From assembly GCA_022606425.2 (NCBI GenBank), contig JAHDVF020000468.1:620001-684000 (forward strand): DNA of 64,000 bases, read 5' to 3'. Shown here piece by piece: positions 10,976-23,580 of the stretch. Source of the stretch: Lepidostoma basale (taxonomy: Eukaryota > Arthropoda > Insecta > Trichoptera > Lepidostomatidae). A program made the translations under genes and the position numbers. The notes beneath the pieces were generated by a model. It saw only the letters and a program-made list of their open reading frames with translations, searched no databases and was not told where the DNA came from. How positions within the stretch are numbered: position 1 is the first letter of the stretch; every line of letters begins with the position of its first letter.

Positions 10976-12540
10976 ATGTGACCCAAGTGCAGTCCGCACT
11001 AAGCCCCACGTAAAGTATTTGGCCCTTTCACAAAAAAGGTTTCCTACCCATGCTATAATGAAGAATCTATGGTTTTGACTTCTGATGTTCTTATGTTTTA
11101 GCGCTAACTTCAAAACTAAAATAGTTGTTTTCACGTGCTATAATTTTTTACTTTTTACGGTGGACATACGAAATGGCAAAATTAATATTGAATAAGATTG
11201 TTGTTTGTTTATTATGCTTTCCGATTGTATGTAACATGGTATCGATCATACCAATGAATAATGGCGTAAAATGACCTGTTGTGATTTTAATACGTTATAT
11301 TTTTTTATATCAAAAGGTTACAAAGGAAACATGAGGAATTTTATATCGAACGATACCCAAGTGAGCAATTAAAAAGTCATCGAATTTTATTTTGAAAGCA
11401 AAACCTCATCCACAATTTGATAAAGAACGATAAAGATCACATCCAATTAAATGACTTTGTTAAAGGGTATGGGCTTACAGGGAATCCACCAACAGTTCAT
11501 TAGAGTCAATTACGCCTATTTATTGTACTACTTGAGGTGGTGTATCGTCTAAAAGGATCGGCCTTGTTAATTTGAATTGAAAATGAAGTCGGTGCCGTAG
11601 TTATCAACAATGTACTTGAAACCATCCTCAACTGTGGTTCCAACAAGATTGCCACAGCGCATATTACCAGGGACATGTTAATTCTGTAACAGGACGTCAT
11701 AAAGATCATTTTCGGCGCCTTGTTCTTAAAAAATACGAATACATAGAGTTTTTATCCCATCTCCATTATGTTTCATTTCGAGAAATATTTTTTTAATCGC
11801 AAGCATTTTCTCTCGCATTATCGAAGTTTTTATTATTTAAAAAATATTTTATTGTTTATTATTTTAAATTAATTTCGTAAGATAAAAATATTTAATTACA
11901 TTTGAGATCTGCTCATTTCACACAAGCGACAGTTTGTTTTGTCATACCATTTCACAAGTTTCAAAAATAATAATAGTTATTTATGCAAAAGTTAAAAATT
12001 TTCTTTTAAATACCATTAAATGTTCTCATAGAAACTGCTTTCGAATCATGGATAATGAATTAGGAACTTAGTAGCATTCATATCCGTAATATTTGCGTTA
12101 GATACCTACATATAGGTTTATAAAAAACAAGTGATGTGTGAACAAAGATGAGATACTAATGAATTTCTATGAAGTTTCACATTCACTTGATACGTTTGTC
12201 ACACGAGACGAGAAATCGTTTTCTTGTACTTTCATATTATTCAGACATTTTTCAAAGGAGTTTTTCTTTCAGGCGTTATCCATTAACCCACTAACAAATG
12301 TAATTTTATATTATGTTGTGTTCAATGGTTATTTTTTAAATGCAAATTAATAATTATATCTCGCTCTTTTGGTATTTCATTTCATTTGCCATTTTGAAGA
12401 CACAATTGGTTGGAAGACATAATAGGTAGGTACCTATTTACGTTATGGAGTTTATATGTGCTTAACGAGAGGTGGCATCCTTTTCCACATAACCACTGGT
12501 GTCCTTCAAAGTTTTGATCTCGGACCACTACTTTTTACCA
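10976..12540. other. Intergenic, no gene recognised
   Basis: AT-rich DNA with only short ORFs of no recognisable family. The stretch 11340-11710 has somewhat higher GC and may be a decayed transposon, but no motif supports a class. Confidence 0.5.
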
Positions 12541-12544
12541 TCTT

Positions 12545-12975
12545 GACTTAGGTAGGAACTTGACTTATCACCGGTCTGTCATCCATTGCTGAATATAGGC
12601 CTCTTTCAAAGCACATCACTTTCCCCGATCCATTGCCACGCTCATCCATCCACGTTCAACAATCCTTACAATATCGTCAGTCCAGCGAACAGTGGGACGT
12701 TCAACTCTCAGAAATCCTGTGCATGGTCTCCACTCCAGAACCTGTCCGATCCTTCCCCATCGTGTGTTGGTTCTCCGACAAATACTCGTATATACCGTCA
12801 TTTCAGCCCACCTGTCTTCAGAGTCATATCAGTCACCTTGGTTCGTTGTCGAATAAATTCATTTCTATCTCTCAAAGTTATTCAAGCATGTATCTTTCCG
12901 TGGCGCGCTGGGAGACTTGTACTCGTACACTAGACCCTTTGTCAGTGTCCATGTTTCATCTTTATATGTTATGAC
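12545..12975 (-). mobile_element. LINE C-terminal fragment
   Basis: Minus-strand reading shows GRIGQVLEWRPCTGFLRVER, then PTVRWTDDIVRI and WMSVAMDRGK, the usual C-terminal tail of an RTE/CR1-like LINE. It is followed by YSAMDDR just before the end near 12575. Stops and frameshifts interrupt it. Confidence 0.75.
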
Positions 12976-13079
12976 TGGCAAGACGCACTGCCAGAAGACA
13001 TTCACCATTTTGACTAGATAAAGGCAACATTGAATCAACGAGATAATTAACAAATTAATTACATTATTAAGTTCTATAA

Positions 13080-13450
13080 TGACATATGGAGTAGAAACGA
13101 AAGCTGACACCATCAGAACAAAAAGTCTCCTAAGACCACAGAAATGAAGACTCTCCGATCAGATGCGAGAACGACACTGCGAGGCAGAGTAAGAAATTCT
13201 GAAATAAGAAAGATCTGCAATGTGGAAGATGTCGTGCGATGGGGAAGACTAAAAATATCGTGTGGAAAGAGCATGTTCTGAAAGAGTGATAAATTTAGCG
13301 GCAAATAAAGTACCAACAGGAAATCGACCTTCAGGAAGACCACCCAAAAGATGGCGAGACAGTTGGACATCTACATCCCAGGAACAGGCTCCGAGAAATA
13401 ACATGACACAGCCCAAAATAAAGCAGAAGAAGAAGACGAAGAATTACATT
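13080..13450 (+). mobile_element. LINE 3' fragment, same family as 9947-10240
   Basis: The plus-strand reading contains TKSLLRPQK-like sequence, then VERACSERVINLAANKVPTG, then SGRPPKRWRDSWTSTSQE, ending in a GAAGAAGAAG-rich tail at about 13424. It has several frameshifts. It is not a gene. Confidence 0.75.
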
Positions 13451-14438
13451 ATTCAAACATTCCCAGATTGCAAGCACCTTGATGTGAATCTTTCTAAACG
13501 AAAATAGTCCTTAATTAGCATCATCATCAGTCCTTTCGAAATGTTGACTTTTAATAACTCATCATATAAAATAAATACTCGTATATACCTACATGTGGAG
13601 ACAATATAAAGAAACTGTTAAATTTGAATTGGTAGGTACCTATGTACCTACATATCTACAGAAGATTTGATGAGAGTATATTCCATTTGCAATAATTTGG
13701 AAATATTTCTAAAAAATTAATATGAAGATAAAGTACGGTATTTTTTTTCCAAATTTGACAAAGAAGTCAGCAATAGGATTTTAATAGAATCCAAAAATAT
13801 AATATTATAATAACTCATAACAAAGCGTTATGTTATTTTGCCTTTTATTCTCAAATCACGATTTCTGATTTCTTACAATTTGTCATTTACAAAGCTTCTT
13901 AATGACCACGTTTAATGTAACGATGAAAAACTTATTCCACAAAATTTTCTTTGGAAAATTTTGTTAAATTTGTACTCATACGTATTTAAAAAAAACACCC
14001 CGGATGTAATTTATTTATGTATTATATATGTTGGGATTTATTTTCCGAACTGGTAGAGTTTTCTGGAATTCCTATGTTTTGCGAATACTATACAACTCAA
14101 TGGCCCAGAGACGGCTCGAATGTGGTTCGGTGATAAGGAGTCCCCACGAGGCGAGATACTCGTTCATGTTAGAGAGAGTTCAGACAATATTTCACAGAAT
14201 AAATATCTCTACATTGGGGAATTTGGTAGCTATCCGTGGCTTTATCCCACCGCATTCAACTTGGGCATACTGGGGACCAATAGTCCACAGATAAGGAGCG
14301 ATGGGTTCACACTTCCATTTCTTCAGACTTATCAAGAGATTCTTTGAGAATTCCGTCATCTTAGAGGGTATCCATCTCTTTGCGTTGATGGTTATCTTCG
14401 ACAGCGTCAGCACAGACTGTTTTATCTCTAACATGCAT
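13451..14438. other. Intergenic, no gene recognised
   Basis: AT-rich; ORFs at about 14028-14347 overlap on both strands in somewhat GC-richer DNA without a recognisable domain. Nothing else supported. Confidence 0.45.
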
Positions 14439-14568
14439 AGGCAACCTGGCAGTGATGCTGGTGGGGAGAGCAATCAAACTGATGAACATGATTGCTTCGA
14501 AGATCGACTTTTTTCGTATTAGTGAAAGTACGTTCAGAAGACAAATACTATTGACTTTATAGAGAGTA

Positions 14569-16259
14569 GGGGAACGCGGGTAGAAGTGAGCCACGGGGAG
14601 GAGTGAACCATTTACCATATTACTGTGAAACACGATTCGAAACATGTTCAAACTTGACCAACGTGTCGCATACTCGTGCTCGTCCAGCACATCCACTTGC
14701 CGCCTGAATCTCGTCACGGGTTCACGTGCTGACAGTATCGCTCGCACTTTTCGACGCTAAAGTAAAATTTACGAACTTTTTATGAAGGGTTTGACACCTT
14801 GCTGTTTAGTTCTAAACAACGGAAAGTGACTCAAAAGTAAGTACTTAATTATATAGTACCTAGAACTGTTTGTTTGTGGTGCATATTACACATATATATT
14901 TTTTTGGAAATTATTTAACTTATTTTGGGTGCTGGGGAGGACTGAACCAACTTCGATTGGGGAGGATTGAACCATGGTTCATTCCTAGCCCGCAGTCACT
15001 TTAATCTAAAATATTTATTTTATTATTTCTCCTTTGTGTGCAGGTAACAACAATGCCTCGAATACATAAAAGAAAAACAAAAAATGCAAGGACTACCGAA
15101 ACTGAAATGCACTGAATGCAATGAAAAATGCACTGAATTTAATAAAGACAGAAAAGAGTTTACAGAAGTAGATTTCTTGTGCACTGTTACAGACAAAGAT
15201 ATGCATATAGAAGAATCCAACTCTTCCGCAACTCATCACATCATTTCGTCATCATCTGGTATATTTGTTAGCCCTCAGAATTTCAATGGCAGGAAAAAGG
15301 AGTGACAAAGAAAGGGAAGAAAAAAAGGTCGATCAATGATTGCTACGGATACTCCTGAAAAGGAGAAAATTATGAACAGGTCATGTAATGAAAAGCTGGC
15401 TAAAAAACCCAGAAATATTCATCAAGACTTGATGATCAGCGAAGATGAATCAGAAGAAGAACCAGTATTACAGGATTCATCAGATTCAGATTATGAATTT
15501 GAAGACTTAATTATTCAAGAGGGCGATTTACATAATGATTTCAATGGAGATCCTGGTGAAGGGAGCTTCGTCTTAGTTAAATTTACTATTGCTAAAAAGT
15601 CTGTTATATACTATGTTGGGAAGGTATTAAGTTTTGATAATGTAAGACAAGAGATTACCATTAGTTTTCTGCGTAAAAGGGGTATATTTTATGATGCCAG
15701 ACATTCCTGATGTTTCTACGGTAGCTCTTAATTATGTTAGATTGACACTTCCCCAGCCAAGGTATTCAAACACAACAAAAAGACAACACTGCCATTACAA
15801 ATTTCCGGTTCAATTTGATTGTATTAACGTTCGTTGATTTTTTATCTTTTTTTATTACCTTCATTAATTTGTTATAATATTTTAATACTTATTTCTCTTC
15901 ATTTTTACTTTGATTACATTATTTTTATATTACCTTGAGTGAAATAAATATTTAGGCTAAACATTGTTATACTTTTAGCTGGTTTTATTTTAATAATACC
16001 ACCATCATGTAAATGGTTCAACTCAACCCACAACTTGGTTCAATCCTACCCGTACATGGGTAGAAGTGAGCCAGTAGGTGTCTTGCTGTATTTACTCAAA
16101 TTATAAAGAACTGAAACATATTATCAAATTTGTTTTATTACCATCACAAAAACAATAAACGTAGCTAACATAGGAAGCTTACTCTGCTGGTTTATCTTGT
16201 TTCCTTTCCCCAGAACAACGGTTTTAAAAAAAAGTGGTTCACTCCTACCCGTGCTCCCC
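14569..16259 (+). mobile_element. TA-inserting DNA transposon, probably pogo-like, non-autonomous
   Basis: A 1,691-bp element bounded by inverted ends GGGGAACGCGGGTAGAAGTG (14569) and, reverse-complemented from 16259, GGGGAGCACGGGTAGGAGTG. Flanks are TA (14567-14568 and 16260-16261). Copy B of the host repeat has a single TA, so the target duplication is directly visible. Extra GTAGAAGTGAGCC / GGTTCA motifs occur subterminally near 14940-14990 and 16015-16070. Plus-strand ORFs at 15084-15305 and 15336-15710, continuing in another frame to about 15836, resemble the C-terminal part of pogo/jerky-type DDE proteins (GSFVLVKFTIAKKS, IYYVGKVL, then PDIPDVSTVALNYVRLTLPQ). The catalytic core is absent. 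Confidence 0.75.
15336..15836 (+). pseudogene. Remnant of pogo/jerky-type transposase C-terminus
   Basis: An acidic stretch (SEDESEEEPVLQDSSDSDYE) precedes a small beta-rich domain with VLVKFTIAKKSVIYYVGKVL. A frameshift near 15680 moves the rest (MMPDIPDVSTVALNYVRLTL ... YKFPVQFD) to another frame. Such a tail follows the DDE domain in several TA-inserting transposases. With no DDE residues present it cannot act as a transposase. Family assignment is from memory of similar tails and is tentative. Confidence 0.5.
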
Positions 16260-17000
16260 TATCTTGTATTCCTGAAGTCGAATCATCTCTCATGCATTTC
16301 TGGTATGATATATTATATTTTAATTGTTTTCAATAAATGCCTCAAAGTAAAAATTTTGTTTGTAATATATCTTTTGAGAAAAAAAAAACTGATTTGATTT
16401 AGAAGAGAAATAACATAAATTGTTAAATGGATTCTAATAAGAATTATAGTAGGGTCGCATTTGGTATGTGTAGGATGAAATAAGTATAAATGGTAAAATA
16501 AAAAACGTAAATAGGCTGATATATCGTCGAAACATTTGCAGACATTTGTAGAAACTCCAATAATATTATAATAACCCACAGGCAACCTGGCAGTGATGCT
16601 GGTGGGGAGAGCAATCAAACTGATGAACATGATTGCTTCGAAGATCGACTTTTTTCGTATTAGTGAAAGTACGTTCAGAAGACAAATACTATTGACTTTA
16701 TAGAGAGTATCTTGTATTCCTGAAGTCGAATCATCTCTCATGCATTTCTGTTATGATATATTATATTTTAATTGTTTTCAATAAATGCCTCAAAGTAAAA
16801 ATTTTGTTTGTAATACCTATATCTTTTGAGAAAAAAAAAACTGATTTGATTTAGAAGAGAAATAACATAAATTGTTAAATGGATTCTAATAAGAATTTGG
16901 TATGTGTAGGATGAAATAAGTATAAATGGTAAAATAAAAAACGTAAATAGGCTGATATATCGTCGAAACATTTGCAGACATTTGTAGAAACTCCAATAAT

Positions 17001-18335
17001 GTGACCCCATAGATGGACGCAAGTATCCTGTAGAAAATATCTAGGTATATTATAAATTATTGGGAACGGATTAGGTATAGAACGGATAAGAATGACTATA
17101 AATTTCAACTTATAGATGAGATCACAATGACAACGAAAACAATACAATTCGTATAAAGTTACGTCCTTGCAAAATATCACAACGAAACGTAGCTTCAATC
17201 CTAAGAAATATTATAAGTATTTAGGTACTCATACATTGCGCACCAGAAGGTATATTTATGTTGAAGTAGGTACCTATGTACTCGTATATACGCAAGGCAG
17301 GTACCATTAAATTTTAAAACATTGCAAATACCAAGATATTAAGTTAATACAAATTATAGATAACAAGATGAAGAAACTTTTTTGGAATGTACAATTATTA
17401 CGTTAGTCTGTACCTAGAGCATTTATTTCCGCTTGGACGAGATTGCGAACTTCGATAATTACGAGATTTTTTACTCACTGTTATGACTAAATTTATTTAT
17501 GGCGTTTGGAGTTCTATTCACAAATGCGCTCCCCTCTTCAGCAGTGAAGGCCAAGAATACTTCTGTCAGCTACGTATGTATCCACGAACAATGGACAAAA
17601 AATCAATCAAATCCGTTCCACTGTGCTGAGAACAGAATGCATAGACGAACGTTTGATATACACGGAAGTAAAAATAATTAAAAATATATTAAACATTTTG
17701 TTTTTACAATTTTTTTTTTCAGCTTCATCAGGGTACCAAAACAAGGGTGGGTAGTTTTTTAAATTGTGAAAAAAGGTAATAAGTACATATTATATGTGAC
17801 CATTTTTTCTCCCACAAATTTAGCACATTATGTATACAAACAAATCACCTAATAAATATCAATTTTAAATAAAAATAATAGTAAGTGTTTAAACACTTCA
17901 ATTAGATGTGAATATCAAATTCATAAAAAATAATAGTAAAGGTTAGCGAAATAAACGATTTAGGTGCTTTTAAATATATTTAGAATGCATTTTCAGTATT
18001 AAAATGAATTATAAAAAATACTCTTATAACTGAGGTAATAAATTTAGTGTGCAACAATACAAATGTACGCGTGTATCCATAAAATCTGTATATTATTATA
18101 TATTATATTGTCTCCATAAAACCAAATAAAAATAGAAAAGAGTTCATTTTACAGATACGAGTTTATTTATCTTTGCATACTTCTAAGAATCTTATATTAT
18201 ATCTGATATTATATCTTCATAAATTAACTCTGTGGAAAAAACTTTTTAATTAATAAAAATCATAAAAAATATGGGTTTATGAATTTTTTACGTTAAATAA
18301 AATAAAAATACGCATCTTCGTAATATTAACGAAAT
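17001..18335. other. Intergenic, no gene recognised
   Basis: Very AT-rich DNA with short repeats of GTAGGTACCTATGTACTCG type (near 17270; a related motif is near 13632). No ORF with a domain and no RNA gene seen. Confidence 0.5.
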
Positions 18336-18339
18336 ACGT

Positions 18340-18570
18340 GTACTCAAAATATGGAAAGACATCTGGGAGTCCACATCGCAAGAGACGGTAAACAGGTCCT
18401 AGCGGCCTCCGACCAGCATAAGGAAAGAAGAAGATAAAAACATGGCATGATCAAATTAATAAATTACTATAACGTAGCCATATCCGAAATCGAAAAAAAT
18501 ACTATGTATGTAATGTAACGAAGCTCGAGAGGTATGTCGGAATAAAACATCCTCTCTGCCTATCCCTCCG
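18340..18570 (+). mobile_element. Two short LINE 3' fragments
   Basis: At 18355-18430 the sequence matches the end of the LINE at 13080-13450, with a GGAAAGAAGAAG tail. At 18440-18570 it reads KTWHDQINK and ends in CTCTGCCTATCCCTCCGGAG, the 3' end of the 'SAYPSG' LINE family seen at 29.2, 33.8, 35.1, 37.6 and 58.1 kb. Confidence 0.6.
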
Positions 18571-18828
18571 GAGATGATTAATTTATTTTTTGTGAAAATG
18601 GATGGCCGTGTATGGTCCGTTAACGACATAGCCCCTCGCGGTAACAGGCGTGATGGGTAAACACACTATAGTATACAGTTGTCTGTGCAACTGCTCTACA
18701 GGCGGTGCTGTCTGCCGCGTGTTGCCTTCTCGTTCTCGGCAGACGGTCACTTGCACTAGAAAACTGTGAGAAAATCTCAATGATTATGTTGTGGTGCCGA
18801 TGAGTTTCTCTGAAATAAACAAGGAATA

Positions 18829-20488
18829 ATGGCAGACAATGAGCCGGTGCAGAAAGAAAAAATCGTGCACACTTATCCCTTGGTCAGAGTAAGTTTTATA
18901 TTTTACGATGCTTTATGAATTTGTTTAATCAATAATAGTTCCGCCTACATAGTTTTTTTGCACACTCTACTGATTGACTAAAATAAATGATGAAATTACT
19001 TAAGTACTTGGATGTTTTTTGTGTCTGCTATGATGGATCTATTAAATTATTCAAATACGTTATTGATGTAGCTTTATAATTGCATTGACTATCACACACA
19101 ACGAGATGTATTTTTTTTTAATATTTGAAAGAAACAAAAAACATATTTTAACGTAAAACCCATTATTTTCGAATTGAAAAGTCTAGTTCGTTAATCACGT
19201 ATTTCAGTTTCGTAATTAATTTAAATTGTCCCAACTATGAGAAATAATTAAAATTACTCAGTTACTTAAATTGAATATATAATAATAAATATCCCTTACC
19301 CGTAAAATTTTAAATCTAGACTAGGATATAATATATTTATACTACGAAAGTAAAATTTAAGTTATTATTTGTTGTAGTTGTTCGGAATCAAACATTAATT
19401 TATTTCACAGATTTAACATAAAATATATGCTCATCCGACTCGCTTTGAAAACTGTTTTTCCTTCGCTGAAGTAATACGCGGCGTCTGTTAAGATAGGTAC
19501 TTCAGAAAATGTGAAAATAGAATAATGTTTAAACTACCAAAGTGTATGCTTCTGTGTGTACTTTACAAATGTCAGTAGTTGATTTTTAAAATTAGTCTAA
19601 GTGAATTGAGTTGTCGGACATTCAAATTGGATTCCAACAATCTGAAAAATATTATTTTGTAACTTCTAAGTGTAATACGTAATTAATACACTATTCCTTC
19701 AGTTGATTTTCATTTTATTGCGCTATTTCCGTACGAAGTTTGCCGATCTAATTGACTACTACTTCAGTCCGGAAAATAGCCGACCAAAAGATGTCGACAA
19801 ACGTCTGTAATCTTCGTATGTACCTACCTATATTTAACCCCTATTGACCAGTTGGCTACATTTGCCGTCCTAAAAAAGGCTCCGAACTGCGGTTGGCTAG
19901 GTTTGCAGCTCAGACGGATTATCCCAGTTTATCATAATATTGAACCTAATTTAGTTATAAGAAACAAAATTAAAAGGTGTATTATATTCATTCATATATG
20001 GGCTGCAAATGTAGCCAGCTGCAGCGCGAAATTATTTTTTTGAACTGCAAATGTAGCCTGCTGGGTTCACACGTCGTTAACAGACGACTTACATTAATAT
20101 TTCCCAATACGATTAATCGTATTTGAGGGAAAAGTAACTTTGACAAAAAGTGTTTAAAATATACGTTAAAATTATTTATGTTATATAAAAATGAGGAAGT
20201 GCCACTGGATTTGATTGAGCAGCGCTTTTCGTTTTTCAGCATTCGGATATGACGGAGGAAATGCGATTGGAAGCCACGGAGCTGAGCGTGACGGCTTGTG
20301 AGAAGTTCGCCAGCAACAATGAGCACGCCGCTCGCATGATAAAAGAAACTATGGACAAAAAGTTCGGACCGAGTTTCCACGTGGTTGTGGGGGAAGGGTA
20401 CGGATTCGAAGTTTCATACGAAGTTAAAAATATCCTCTACATGTATTTTGGAGGAAACCAGGCAATCTGCATTTGGAAATGCTCGTGA
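18829..20488 (+). CDS. Dnal4: DNAL4: dynein light chain 4, axonemal-type
   Basis: Two exons, 18829-18888 and 20240-20488, encode 102 aa (human DNAL4 is 105). Exon 1 gives a variable charged N-terminus ending HTYPLVR. Exon 2 begins HSDMTEEM and contains the diagnostic ETMDKKFGPSFHVVVGEGYG, ending YFGGNQAICIWKCS as in the family. DNAL4 belongs to the LC8 fold group; it dimerises as a small light chain of outer-arm dynein and associates with dynein intermediate chains in ciliated cells, in insects mainly sperm and sensory neurons. The start matches family length. A palindromic MITE-like repeat sits in the intron. A polyadenylation signal pair lies at 20876-20885. Confidence 0.95.
19848..20064. 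mobile_element. Palindromic MITE-like repeat in DNAL4 intron
   Basis: About 217 bp bounded by CCAGTTGGCTACATTTGCCG and the inverse of CCAGCAGGCTACATTTGCAG. A second, inner pair (GGTTGGCTAGGTTTGCAGCT at about 19891 and the inverse of AGCTGGCTACATTTGCAGCC at about 20000) makes it doubly inverted. No clear target duplication, so the superfamily is not assigned. Confidence 0.5.
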
Positions 20489-20875
20489 TCAGTATTCATA
20501 GTAATAGAGATAATTTGTATCCACACTACCAAATCTGTATTTACTTTAATATATGCATACTTAATTTAAAATGTAGGTTAGCAGACACAGAAAGAAAAAC
20601 ATGTTAAAGCGATTAAGATATTAATTCATCAATCACAAAAATCACCAATAGCCACATACTTATATAAACACAAAATTACCGTGAAACACGTGAAGTGATT
20701 GTAATGAATAGAGCACTTTGTTCTTCTTTTTCCTCTCCTATCATTGTTATTTAAAGTTCAAAATTAATAGACATATAAAAGTAACAAAATTGATGATTCT
20801 TGAACTGGAAAATTAGTTAAATTTAAATTCAAAACATAACAGGGGAGTATGGAAATATTTTCTGGATTGAAAAAC

Positions 20876-20885
20876 AATAAATAAA
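20876..20885 (+). terminator. Candidate DNAL4 polyadenylation signals
   Basis: Two overlapping AATAAA hexamers about 390 nt after the stop are the first canonical ones downstream of the gene. Confidence 0.4.
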
Positions 20886-21529
20886 TCCATCTTCCTTGTA
20901 TTATAAATATAAACTTGTTTCATGAAATAAATAACAGTTTTTACCCCAATCAGTATTATCACGCCAAAAATATCATTATATAAATACTATTATATTACAT
21001 CCTAAATAATAGAACAAACTTTAAATACAGCTAAAAATATTTTTTAAATATTGGTGTATTTGTAATAAGTTTTTAGATTTAAAATGATACTTTAATATAT
21101 GAATATTAAATTTAAAAAATATTTAATTTACTTATCTTGGTGCATGCTATTTTATAAGCATGAATAATAATACTTACGCAAAAGGTGGTAAATATATTTT
21201 TTATATTTAAATCTGTTAGATGACTGCTCATTACTTTCGGTTTCAAAGCTGTTGGTACTCAGGTCTTGATGTAAATTTCATTGTATCTGAGTTTAAACAG
21301 CAGGGTTAAAAAAACAAAATGAGCTTATTATAGGGTGCCTTCAAATACTTTTATGAATAATGAATCAGCTATGTACTTTTTTTAATTATATGTGAATTTT
21401 TCATATATTTTTAAGGGAAATAACAAAATTACAAAAAAAACATTTTCATTAAAAAAAGAAATAAATTCCATTAAATTCTATTTAACGGAAGAATGAATAC
21501 GAGCATTTAATATTGACGAAAACATCCGG

Positions 21530-21800
21530 GAAGCTTGAAAGATTTTGCGTGATCATGTAAAGAGCCCGAAAGGCTTGTGAGGTTCAAGATGTGGTCAGAT
21601 GGGGGCGACAGCGTTGATGGTACCGATACCAACATGTACAGGGAATGAATCTTATACATAGCTTTGCATGAAATACCAAATGGACAGCATCCACCAGGGA
21701 GAGAAACCAAAACGATGGAGAGATAGCTGGAGTTCAGAATCACAAGAGAAAAATCCTATCACAACAGACTCTTGAGTTTACAGCAAGTCGAAGAAGAAGA
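21530..21800 (+). mobile_element. LINE 3' fragment, RTE-like
   Basis: Plus-strand DNA from GTGAGGTTCAAGATGTGGTC (about 21579) to CAAGTCGAAGAAGAAGA (about 21785) aligns with the C-terminal coding and GAA-rich tail of the copies at 9947-10240 and 30040-30650. Heavily decayed. Confidence 0.7.
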
Positions 21801-22599
21801 AAATATCAGCTTTTTAGAAGCGTTATTATAAATTTATAGGAGTAACATATTTCACCTTGCTAGGGCATCAAATGCTTAAATTATGCTACCAAGCCATTGG
21901 AAATACTGGTGATATTTTAAATATATAAACTGTGCTGAAAAATTCAAGGGTCTTCTTCTCAGAATGGGCTGGCTAGAGAGCTTTCTTATATTGACTATTG
22001 ACGACCATTAGGGAATACTACAATTCTAAAAATCCCACCACGAAGTCAATTTACCAATTTGTGCTAGTATGTATGTATCATTTTAACTACTCATAGAAAT
22101 GTGCAATTTAAAAAAAATATTATATATAATATGTACACCAAGAGTGTTTTTTTTACTTAGTTATTCAATGGTGATATAAATTAATCAAAGAAAATTTATG
22201 TAAACCAAGAATATTTTTTTGTTTCTTAAGCAGTTAGCTTATAATTAAAATTTATTAAAGAAAAGTTTTCTAGTAGAGGTGCTTTGCTAATACTGTCAAT
22301 CAAATAAACTAAGTACCTAGTCGGATTTAATTTCAACTTATTATATATCAAAGTCCAATTCTACTGTTGGAATTAGTGAAGGCAATCCCACTATACAAAT
22401 GTAGGATTAATTAAGCTTATATTAAATTAAGAAAACCAGTTTTTAACCAATGAACCATAAGTTGCTAATCACATGTACCTATATTTATTTTTTGAGACTA
22501 TGTAATACAATTAAGAAATATTTATACCTATCAATGTAGAATGCTGTTTAAATATTGAAAAATGATCACTATTCCGGTATTCAGGGTAATGAAATAAAA

Positions 22600-23580
22600 A
22601 CATTTTCTTCTATATTCGCCTTCAATTTGTGTTTTAGATTCACATTTGAATATCATTTCATTTCCACAATACTTTTTTGCACTTTTTACAAACATGTTTC
22701 GGGCCACAGACACATTTCACCAGCGTAGACATTTTAACATGAAAAAGGAGGGGGGGGGGGAACTAAGATGTTATTTAATTAGGATTGTAGGATAATGGGA
22801 ACAAATCAATGATTGGATTTGAAATTAAGTTTGTTTGGTTGATTATAATATTTTCTTCATTTTTTATGACATTTTTAATTTCTAAAATTTCCAAATGTTA
22901 TGTTTATATTATTAACGTGTAAAATTCCAAAGCTGTTATCTTTATTAAACAAATTATTTTTGCAATGAGGTAATTGGTGAGTTCTGAAAAGTAATTATTA
23001 GAGACATCTTAGGTGCAAAATTGTGAGTTTTTGTACCTACATAAACCTGCCTCCTCCTATTTGATTTAGAATACATGTAATTGGACTTGGATCTTCTGGC
23101 TTACAGAGGTTCAGCTCTTGTGGCTATTCCTCTTATGTCTGATGGGAACATTATTGGAAAGGTGATTTAGTGGGCTGTTGGTTTATGCGGGGGTTTAATT
23201 TGTGTGGCCGATTTTGGGTGCTTATGGGGGTTGGAGGTGTTTGGGTCGGAATTTAAGAGGTATTTTATTGTGAGGTTAGGATGAGAAGGGAGTCCTTTGT
23301 AAAAATGTTCGGCAAGTTTCAATCATCGGAATTTCCGATTCCAGTTGGAGTGGTGTGATCCTGGTCAATGAAGGTGCACCAAGCGATAAACGGATAGCCT
23401 TATTTTGCAGGATTTGGAGTTTCCGTATGTGACTCGAAGCTGCATAGTCCAAGATTGGGGCTGATTTTACCTAACCTTATTGTTAAAATTTCTACACTGA
23501 GTAATGAAATCTGCAGCCCGAAACATGTTCATTAAAAGTGCAAAAAGTGTGAAATTATAATGTTTTTCAAATAACAAAAA
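22600..23580 (-). mobile_element. Penelope-like element remnant, second copy
   Basis: Between about 22740 and 23020 the plus-strand sequence parallels 3130-3420: a G run, AATCAATGATTGG, AAGTTTGTTTGGTTG, TTTCTAAAATTTCCA and GCAATGAGGTAATTGG. This covers the 3' flank and degraded end of the GIY-YIG region. At 23520-23560 a segment containing GCAGCCCGAAACATGTTC repeats, inverted, the segment around 22690-22705, so the remnant carries end sequence in both orientations. Confidence 0.6.

Larger units (their letters stand above)
14439..17000. repeat. Tandem duplication of a ~450-bp unit; first copy split by a pogo-like transposon
   Basis: Copy A is 14439-14568 plus 16260-16579; copy B is 16580-17000. 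Both begin AGGCAACCTGGCAGTGATGC and run through TCTTGTATTCCTGAAGTCG to GAAACTCCAATAAT. Copy B lacks about 15 bp present in copy A near 16441-16456. Copy B is uninterrupted across AGAGAGTATCTTG, giving the empty site for the insertion in copy A. Confidence 0.9.

Noticed and set aside
16197..17198. Overlapping 60-140 aa ORFs in the tandem repeat
   Set aside because: They repeat because the DNA is duplicated, are rich in Ile/Leu/Phe from AT bias, and carry no motif.
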